NCBI GenBank assembly: GCA_902805475.1
Contig: CADCSX010000011.1
Coordinates: 434,001 to 498,000, forward strand
Reading direction: 5' to 3'
Source of the DNA: Entonaema liquescens
Lineage: Eukaryota > Ascomycota > Sordariomycetes > Xylariales > Xylariaceae
DNA length: 64,000 bases
The notes under the pieces are model-generated. The model saw only the letters and a program-made list of their open reading frames with translations, did not search any database and was not told where the DNA came from. Numbering within the stretch: the stretch's first letter is position 1; every line of letters begins with the position of its first letter. Below are positions 56,347 through 64,000 of the stretch, one piece after another. The translations under genes were made by a program, and so were the position numbers.

Positions 56347-57531
56347 ATGAAGTCGCACGGGTGGATAACACCTCAACTACTCGCCCGGCGAGTCGAGCAA
56401 GCCCTCGAAGCCCAAGCCCGCGCTTCCAAACCCCAGAGCTTCAGCACCCAGACCTCGCCATGTAGCAACAGCATCTTTCCATCTCGCCATACTCCGAGCA
56501 CCCGACCGCGACGCTCATTCCTCAACCGACAATTCACCCAGACCACGCGACAATCCCAGCGCCCACCCGCCTCAGACCCAACCTTCACCTCGATCCTCGA
56601 CAACCCGCCGGAGCTGGTGCGCACGGGCCGGCGGCACGGGCCGGGTCTCATCATCCTCGCGATCATCCCGGTGACAGCCTTCCTGCTGGGGACATGGCAA
56701 GTGCAGCGGCTAGGGTGGAAAACAGAACTGATCGCGAAGTTCGAGGACCGCATCGTGCGGGACCCGCTACCGCTGCCCCCTCGCGTCGACCCGGATGCGA
56801 TCCACGACTTCGACTTCCGGCGCGTCACGGCGACCGGGAAGTACCGCCACGACCGCGAGATGCTGGTCGGCCCACGCATGCGCGACGGCGAACAGGGGTT
56901 TATGGTCGTCACGCCGCTGGAGCGAGGGGGCGATGGGGGCGCTACAGTTCTGGTGAATCGCGGCTGGATAGCGAAGAAGTTCCGCGATCAGCGGAGTAGG
57001 CCCGAGTCCTTACCTACCGAAGAAATTACGGTAGAGGGTTTACTAAGAGAGCCGTGGAAGAAGAATATGTTCACGCCTGATAACCGACCGGATAAGAATG
57101 AGTTCTACTTCCCTGATGTAAAGCAGATGGCTACTCTAACGGGGAGTCAACCTGTTTGGATCGAGCAGACTATGGGTACGTTTAGACATCTTCATGATTG
57201 ACGGGCACGGGTGGATCTGTCCGATTATTGGGGATGTTCTCTTAGGGGATGTTCTCTTAGCTAATATTGCTATTATTCTTGCAGAGCCGGGTTTACTCCA
57301 GACCCTGGATATGGAATCCAAAGGTATTCCCATTGGTAGACCTGCTGAGGTCAACCTGAGGAATAACCATGCCCAGTATATCTTCACCTGGTATGATTCC
57401 TTTACTATTCCTAAACCCTCTTCTCGCGCTCGAACTAATTAACATACCCTAGGTATGGACTCGCAGTAGCGACGTCAATAATGTTCTACATGGTGGTGAA
57501 GAAACCCCCACCGATATTTCACGCCGAGTGA
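56347..57531 (+). CDS. SHY1: SURF1/SHY1, cytochrome c oxidase assembly protein
   Basis: Three exons (56347-57175, 57285-57390, 57453-57531; introns 109 and 62 nt) give 337 residues. A Ser/Thr/Arg-rich mitochondrial presequence (about 70 residues) leads to the first membrane span (LIILAIIPVTAFLLGTWQVQRLGWK; the GTWQVQRL motif is diagnostic). Then comes the periplasm-like domain (FDFRRVTATGKYRHDREMLVGPR, GFMVVTPLERG, VLVNRGWI, IEQTM) and a final span in NHAQYIFTWYGLAVATSIMFYMV. SURF1 proteins sit in the inner mitochondrial membrane and help haem insertion into COX1. Intron 1 contains a perfect 15-bp tandem duplication (57230-57259). It converges with CENP-T, 91 bp apart. Confidence 0.93.
57230..57259. 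repeat. Perfect 15-bp tandem duplication in the SHY1 intron
   Basis: Two copies of GGGGATGTTCTCTTA lie back to back inside SHY1 intron 1, outside the splice signals. Confidence 0.9.
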
Positions 57532-57622
57532 GGATGAATAAGGAATGGTCCTAAAACCCCCTTACGAATGGATATATGGTATATCCATTATGTGTATAGT
57601 CTTGGGTCGGGAATAGACGGAC

Positions 57623-59226
57623 TCAAGTGACTTCCTCTTCTTCTTCGACATCCCCTTGTCGGGCTTGTCGTTTCCGGGGGGCTTTCGTCGGTGCTGGGAC
57701 TGACATACGCATCTCTTGTAAGAGTTCCCTGGGCAGATATCGCTGCGCCAAGGAGAAGGGTGTAGTAGAGGCACTGGTCTGCCGTTGTCTGCAACGAAAG
57801 GTTAGTAAAGTTGTACGACTAGGAATAAACATATACCCTAGGATGAATGTAAAACAACGTACCTTCGCATGAGCATCATCATGTCACTCTCGTCGATTGT
57901 CTTGCGACCCGCGTGTCTCGCATAGGCTGATAAATCGTCTCCCAGCTGTTCGAAATACCAATCCGTCGCTTGCATAATGGCATCTACTGTATCCGAACTT
58001 AATTTCGCCTTGCTAACTCCTGCTGTCTTGGCTAGTGTTGTCGCTAGTCGCTTTACAACACCCACAGGAAGAGAGGGGTATTCGATACCGTGTCGCGATA
58101 TCTTTTTGCCAGGTTTCCTTTTTCCAATGCTTCTTTGCGCTGTGTGGTTAGCAACTTGGGATATGATTGTGTCCTGTAAGACCTCTGTGATATCGACATC
58201 GTCGACATCATCGACGTCATCTAGTCCAGGCGCTTCCATCAAGTCCCCTAGACCATTATCCTCACCATCGTCATCATAGTGGTCGAAGCCGGGTGGGTCG
58301 CTACTCTCATTGCCCTCAGCCGTCGTCGGGTCCCGAGTAGGTGATTCTACCGGGGCCATGACGAAGGTACTCTCATTCCCGAGATCGGGAATCTCGATAG
58401 GACCGAAATCATCTTGGCCTCCCATGGTTTGACGTCTTGCCTCCTCATCCATGCTGAATTATGTTAGCGCTTAATCACGCATACCCAAAAAAACAATATA
58501 ACAATACCGTTCGAATATAGCGTCTTCGTCTAACCCGACACCTCCAGTGTCATCGTCTAACGCTGGCGGCGGGAAGAAACCCGAGTCGATGCCGATATCG
58601 TTATCGTCAGCATCATCTCCTATTTCCGGCCCGACAAAGTCGCTCATCCTCGCGCTGCCCAAACTACTCCTATCCAAACGACCTAACGGCGCTTCAGTCC
58701 ATGCTCGGCGAGGCAACTCGATCGACTGCACGGTATAATTCTCGTCATCCAGTATACTAGACCGGGGAGGTTTCAGTTCGCTATCGTCATCGTCGTCGCG
58801 GTCTAAGGGCAACGAAAACGGGGACGCTCAATAGGAAAGTCATCGTCATCATCGCCCTCCTCGAGAAGAGTCTGCAACGTCGTTTCATTGCCCTGGGGGT
58901 GACGAAGAAGACGAGGAGACTGCCGTCGATGTAGGTGCGAGGACCCGACTAAGGTTTCGCAGGAGATCTCGTGGTGTTTCGCGCTCGCGCTCGCGTGCAA
59001 CACTGCGCCGTCGTCCCACTCGCCCAGGTGTGAATAGGGCTGCTCTTCGCTGATCTATAGCCCGGATAGCAGCACGGGCGTGCGGCGTGTTGGGGTTTCG
59101 GCGGCCCGAAGCGGATAGACGGAGGGAAGAGGGTTCGGCACTAATAGCGCGGCGGTTCGGAGTCGCAAGTGCTCGTGGCGTGCTAATAGCTGCCAGACGG
59201 TTCTTATTTGGAGTTGGGCCCGCCAT
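57623..59226 (-). CDS. CENP-T, inner kinetochore histone-fold protein, with two compensating frame breaks
   Basis: Exons 59226-58508, 58453-57863 and 57788-57623 give about 491 residues. The N-terminus is rich in Arg/Pro with TPRDLLRNLSRVLAPT. The middle has the acidic block, then PPRSSILDDENYTVQSIELPRR and IGIDSGFFPPPAL. The C-terminus is the CENP-T histone fold (ISRHGIEYPSLPVGVVKRLATTLAKTAGVSKAKLSSDTVDAIMQATDWYFEQL...TIDESDMMMLMRR and the ensuing QRYLPRELLQEM). CENP-T links centromeric chromatin to the Ndc80 complex. Between about 58890 and 58812 the frame changes twice: near the C5 run in the Ser-rich segment (58890s) and near a T4 run (58820s), the two shifts cancelling. The intervening sequence (NETTLQTLLEEGDDDDDFPIERPRF) still looks coding. 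Consensus indel errors in homopolymers are the simplest reading. Confidence 0.85.
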
Positions 59227-60137
59227 ATTGAATATACCGATGTCGCTGTCGCCGTCGCCGTCTTTCTTATAGCTGTGTAACTTGTCGAATACCAACGACA
59301 AGCTGAAGTTTTGCTGTATAGCTCATGACAACTCGGTCCAATTTCCCGCTCTTAGCCCAATTCTGATAAATTAATCGGCCATCAGAGATCTCGTAACAAC
59401 TACTCCAACATGTAGAAGTTGTTTAGCGAAATGACGTGTGAGTGGTGATTACTAGACGCGGTTAGGAGCTTAGACGCGTCGTTGTTCGGCGATACAATCC
59501 AATTGTAACTTGATTGTAAAGTTCGAAAGGACAGGGTGGGCACGTGGGGTTTCTCGCACTGCGTGGGGCTTTAATGCGCTAGGTGGCGTTAGAGTTCAGA
59601 GGGGTTCTAGCGCTATTAGAAAATCCTTGTCGATTTTCATACGCTTCCCCTTGCCTGTCTAAACTGCCTTGACGGCTCTGAGTGCCCTGACCCTGCGCGC
59701 CGAAACCGTCTAAAGCAAGCTTTTTCTTAACAACCAGAACATCTAGGACAGCGCAGAAGTCCTGAGGCTAGCCGAACAAGAATTTTCTGAAACGTCTTCG
59801 ACTTATGTGTCTGAGCTCTCAGATCTCACCAATCCTTAGTTTCTTTGGTTCTCCTAACCCTTTCGGCAAGGCTATCAAAGATGACGCCATGCTCTTACGA
59901 ATATCGATGTTGGTGGAGTCACGGGCGCTTACTTCTTTTTATTCGTTTGGAACATACGCAGTATCATAGGATGGATGGACTGAAGTTGGAATAGACATTC
60001 CGTTTACTCGGTGAACCGTGTTTTACCGATATCCTACGCCGCAATCTGCATGTTGGTAGGTTGATCACTAGGACACCCTAGCCATTAGGAGATCGTGATC
60101 GTGGGGATAAGTCTAGCTCTTGGAGCAAACAGTCGAA

Positions 60138-60170
60138 TATTATTGTTATTATTATTATTATTATTATTTT
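60138..60170. repeat. (TTA)n microsatellite
   Basis: About ten TTA units with a single G interruption. Confidence 0.85.
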
Positions 60171-62203
60171 GCCTAATTTTCAGCCATTTAAACAGGTAGG
60201 GATACGGTGTGTCGATATAAGACGACTTTTGACAACACCTCAAACCCAAGCTCCCAGAGCTTTACTGAGTATGAGTTAACCGATTGGCCATGAATCGTGA
60301 GCTGCTGTTTGTAGAAGGTTAGCAACTGGATGGGAGAAGTTCCGTGAAGTTGGAATAAATTGAAGATTATGGTCTTCTCTGATCAATCAACTGCCTAGTA
60401 CCAGCTTGGATTTGCCACAGACCCTCAGTAGTCGACGAATCACCCAAATGCATTGATTCTAGCTCGATGCAAGAATGTTCCGGGGTCGAACCCCTGACAG
60501 CCTCGACAAACGATAAGTTGTCGAATGATCCTGAGGAGTTGATACTGTTACAAGGAATGCTTCAAGTGACGCCTCGGCTTATTCATATGGATATCGTGTT
60601 GGCTTTTCTCGAGCAGGAAGACCACTCTTGGTTGTGACTTAGCTCCGAGCGTGAGTTTGCATTAGATTTAGATTGTTGCCCATTATATGCAACTCGATCT
60701 GCCCACTTGGATATTGACCTGCATATACACATGCACATGCAAAGCGGGTAGTTGAACGGCAGTCAGATAGTTCGTGAAGATCGATCTAGACAAATAGGCC
60801 TATAAACCAGGTGAGCTTACATCACTAAATAAACCATATATAGATGAATTTATAAATAACTAAATCAAAATACTCAAAGCTGACCGGGAACGACGGAGTT
60901 ACACCTTTGTTTCTTTAATATTTTGCTTACTTCCTTTTCTTATTTTATACATGTACTAAATCCAGCCACTTGTGTTTCTGTAGTCGATAGGTAATAAGCC
61001 GACTAATAATGAACATGGCTTCAATAGGTACCTATGTGCATCGGCTTGTAGCGGATTGAAGAATTTAACATAGGTCCAGCTGTACGGTTTGACTGGTTTA
61101 AGCTTCAAGAAAGAGCAACAGGAGGAACATCCAATTGATTCAATATCGAACCAATGAAGACGCTTAGACCGTTTGAGCTTTCCAATACCCCTTGCCTTAG
61201 TATACCTTAACCAGGTAAGTGTGTCCGGGTTGGTACCTGGACTACGTACCTAGAAGGTACATTCAATACATGTAAACAGGGCAGCTTCCCCTCCACCTTC
61301 AACTTTTTCCGACTGGGCTAATAAGTTCCGAATTATAGGGGCTCAAATTGGATTGCGACGCCGTTTCTTTCAATGTTCTTCAAATCACATCTCACATTTG
61401 GTTTTCAATATCGAATGATAACTCGACTTTCACTTTATCTTTTGCTCTGATTCGGTACGTTCCGCTGATTGTAACCTCTTCAACGGCGAAGAAGAAGAAA
61501 AAAACAAGAAGGGCAATAGCCAACCTCTTATTATTACAGGTAGTCAATATTTCTTCCTTTGTTCCTTTTGGACACCCGACACCCCCCCAAGAAACCCCCA
61601 ACCGCCGCCATTATCGTCTCATTCTGCCCCATTCATTAGTTGTAACATTACCGCATTACCACATTAACCCTTCGTCTCCATCCGCCAGTCTTACACCGTC
61701 TAACTGTCCTCTTCTTTTTTCCATCTTTGCCCCCTTTCCAACAAAAAAAATTTATTAAGTGGCAAGCGCTTTTGGGAATAACTCCCAAGAATAAGAAGGA
61801 ACAATTACTTCTAATCCATCGCCGCCACACCTCTTTTTCACATTTATCCAATTCTATCCCCAGGATATTCGCCGCCACCACCACCACCAACCGAGAGAGA
61901 ACCCCAAGCACCAAAAAAAAGTTGCCAATCAAGGTGAGCGGTTGTCCACATTTCCCCCCCTAGCACATATACCTAGTGTACCCAGTCGATACCTAGTGCA
62001 TACCTAGCACATTTTAAGCTACAGCATCCCTATCGGGGCACCCTATCGCAGCTTACCTACCCTATCAGGACTTCACAACCAGCTATCGTTCCAGCCTACG
62101 AACCGTGCTTGGAAAGTACAGTACGGGTCCAGTCCTACAATACTGGGAACGTACTAGGTAGCGCCGTTGCTCCATAACTGCCAATACTTTGCCCATTACA
62201 AGC

Positions 62204-62238
62204 CATACAGCCATACTGCCGTACTGCCGTACTGCCAG
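62204..62238. repeat. 8-bp tandem repeat (TACTGCCG type)
   Basis: About three copies of TACTGCCG preceded by two diverged relatives. It lies upstream of the Rac start codon. Confidence 0.65.
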
Positions 62239-62514
62239 CTTGCCCACCACCTCCTGCGATCTGCGGCACCACACCCTTTCGACCCTGTGCCCTGTGTCAA
62301 AACATTTCTAACCCTTATGCAACGCAGCTCCCTTCTACACTTCTTCTACTCCTACATAGTTGTCGCCGGCAGGTCCTTCCAGAATAATTATCCATATTAT
62401 AATCAATTTGTCTTTCATCAAATACTAACGCCGATTATTTCTTTAGCTCGTCGACTACCAAACACTTGATCCCCCAACTGGTTAATCAATTCTAACTTAC
62501 CGAAATCGCCAATC

Positions 62515-63455
62515 ATGGCTGCTCCTGGTGTTCAATCGTTGAAGGTATGTCGGCGATGTCGCTCCAAGTGAATACCGCATCATAAATAATATATACTAAT
62601 GCGAGATCGCCCTGCAGTGCGTCGTTACGGGTGACGGTGCCGTCGGAAAGGTCCGTTTCTTTCAACCTTATCCAAGGTCAACCGAATCTAGCTCTGTTCC
62701 AAATCTAACGTCGATGTCAGACATGTCTTCTCATCTCATATACAACGAATGCATTCCCTGGTGAATACATACCCACGGTGTTAGTGAACTCGGTCTTTGT
62801 GTGTCCCGTTGACAATTGCGTACTGACATTAAATATCCAGCTTCGACAACTACTCGGCGAGTGTGATGGTCGATGGCAAGCCTATCAGCTTGGGACTATG
62901 GGATACTGCTGGTCAGGAAGATTACGATAGATTGCGACCGCTCTCCTATCCCCAAACCGATGTATTCTTAATCTGCTTCTCCATCGTGAGCCCGCCTTCG
63001 TTCGACAACGTAAAGGCCAAGGTATGTGAATAATGGAGAAGAACTTGATCAGTTCAGACAATCACTTTAAGACAATCAGCTAATTTGAGTCCAGTGGTAC
63101 CCCGAAATCGACCACCACGCGCCGAACATCCCTATCATTCTAGTTGGGACCAAGTTGGATCTTCGAGAAGACCCCGCCACCCTCGAAAGCCTCCGAGCCA
63201 AGAGGATGGAGCCCGTGTCGTACGATCAAGCCCTGGTCTGCGCAAAGGAGATCCGTGCCCACAAGTACCTTGAATGTTCGGCCCTCACTCAGCGAAACTT
63301 GAAGAGCGTATTCGACGAGGCTATTCGGTATGTTAAATTATGATGGCTTCCCCATTGCTAAGCCACATATTAATCTTGTCTACAGAGCTGTCCTGAACCC
63401 CCGGCCCATTCCTCAGAAAGGTGGAGGGAAGAAGAGCAAGTGCACGATTCTATAA
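62515..63455 (+). CDS. Rho-family GTPase Rac
   Basis: Six exons (62515-62544, 62618-62650, 62721-62779, 62841-63021, 63095-63327, 63386-63455) with all joins in phase give 201 residues. The product matches Rac over its full length: P-loop GDGAVGKT, switch I TVFDNYSA, switch II DTAGQEDYDRLRPLSYPQTD, TKLD, SALTQRNLKSVFDEAI, and a Lys-rich tail ending CTIL. The terminal Leu of this CaaX box favours geranylgeranylation. Effector residues and the Rac-type RLRPLSYPQTDVFLICFS block are intact. In filamentous fungi Rac organises actin, polarised growth, branching and NADPH oxidase activity. I read the family from the sequence; the split from CDC42 rests on the overall Rac-like pattern. Confidence 0.93.
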
Positions 63456-64000
63456 GCGGCACATATTAGCATATATCATTGCTTTATGAAGTTTTGAAAT
63501 TTGGTCGAGCAAGCCAGAAAGTTTTTCGAACCGATGAAGGCGTTTTGGTGGACATATAGGAAAGACTACCATCCTCCATGAGGAACTGACGTATTCAGGC
63601 ATCTTCGAGTTGGCCGACTACCCATATTTCGCGTCCCCTCATTTTGAAATCTACATACCCAGACGTTTTTGGTGGCCGTTTTGTTGCAGGCCACGTATTC
63701 GACCAGAAGAGAATTAAGGGGGGGAAGGATCAGGTTGCAAAGTCGAAAGCCGTTAGGGAGGAATCGGGAGCATACGTGAGCCTGCGAATACCATATTTTT
63801 AAAGAGTTCTGGCACGCTGCCATCTGGTTTACTCCTCATAATCTTGGCCTCGGTCGAGGTTGGACATACGGGTAACCGGGTAAATAATTTCTGCATGGAA
63901 ATCGCCCATCGAACTAGACGGCAGCAAGAGTCACAGTTTTTACCCCCAATAGCATATTCACCTCGCCTTTTCACAATTCTGTAGATAGCATATTTGCGAG
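63456..64000. other. Region downstream of Rac, no gene supported
   Basis: Rac 3' end and downstream sequence. Minus-strand open frames at 63566-63974 lack recognisable features. Confidence 0.45.

Larger units (their letters stand above)
59227..62514. other. Long spacer between CENP-T and Rac
   Basis: About 3.3 kb without a recognisable gene. It contains a TTA microsatellite (60138-60170), dispersed ACCTA/TAGGT words at 61230-61260 and 61965-62010, an 8-bp tandem repeat near 62204-62238, and a pyrimidine-rich stretch from 61350 that is probably the Rac promoter and 5' leader. The 136-residue open frame at 61348-61758 has only low-complexity Ser/Leu/Pro sequence. Confidence 0.5.

Noticed and set aside
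58870..58930. 52-nt intron GTCCTCG...CCCCCAG in CENP-T
   Set aside because: It would delete conserved-looking coding sequence and has a weak donor; homopolymer shifts are simpler, though not proven.
60440..60540. tRNA gene suggested by GGGGTTCGACCCC on the minus strand
   Set aside because: The T-arm-like word is present, but stem pairing is poor and no properly spaced A box or acceptor stem was found.
61348..61758. 136-residue open frame upstream of Rac
   Set aside because: Low-complexity leader-like sequence, open mainly because of pyrimidine bias.

Overview
The window is nuclear DNA of a filamentous ascomycete (Pezizomycotina, most likely Sordariomycetes). The evidence is short GT-AG introns of about 40-110 nt, ascomycete-type proteins (Zn2Cys6 regulator with fungal middle-homology region, DUF6536 membrane protein, CENP-T, MRS2, IPI1, COQ4, SHY1/SURF1, Rac), and a 7-kb block stripped of C and G in the manner of repeat-induced point mutation (RIP). 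I cannot name the species. No tRNA, rRNA or CRISPR array was recognised. Most genes below were assembled by joining exons by eye, using reading-frame continuity and family resemblance recalled from memory; no search was run.

0.4-6.3 kb: secreted RlpA-like protein, mitochondrial Mg2+ channel MRS2 (minus), F-box-like protein, conserved protein of unknown function (minus).

7.3-18.0 kb: one minus-strand NRPS-like reductase gene (adenylation, carrier, thioester reductase) cut in two by a 7,022-bp LTR retrotransposon. The element has 153-bp LTRs and a 5-bp target duplication and is RIP-mutated almost to pure A+T. Removing it leaves the host reading frame continuous except for one TAA next to the insertion.

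19.2-32.3 kb: accessory genes resembling a small catabolic or biosynthetic cluster: DUF6536 membrane protein, metal-dependent amidohydrolase, beta-hydroxyacid dehydrogenase, alpha/beta hydrolase, a 224-residue unknown, a three-exon Dabb (A/B barrel) protein, and a Zn2Cys6 regulator. Four CGG-N7-CCG sites with a shared core lie in the promoters of the middle genes.

32.9-37.2 kb: a large conserved protein of unknown function and a doubtful Thr-rich reading frame. 37.2-41.0 kb is gene-poor.

41.0-50.6 kb: housekeeping genes: roadblock/LC7 protein and IPI1 (divergent), DED1-family helicase with WG motifs, COQ4, PDCD5-like protein.

50.9-52.9 kb: two decayed divergent genes, one a kinase-like gene with its middle deleted.

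54.0-64.0 kb: UBX-domain protein, SHY1/SURF1, CENP-T and the GTPase Rac.

Single-base frame breaks next to short homopolymers in COQ4, CENP-T and the DUF6536 gene suggest consensus errors in the assembly, although real lesions cannot be excluded.
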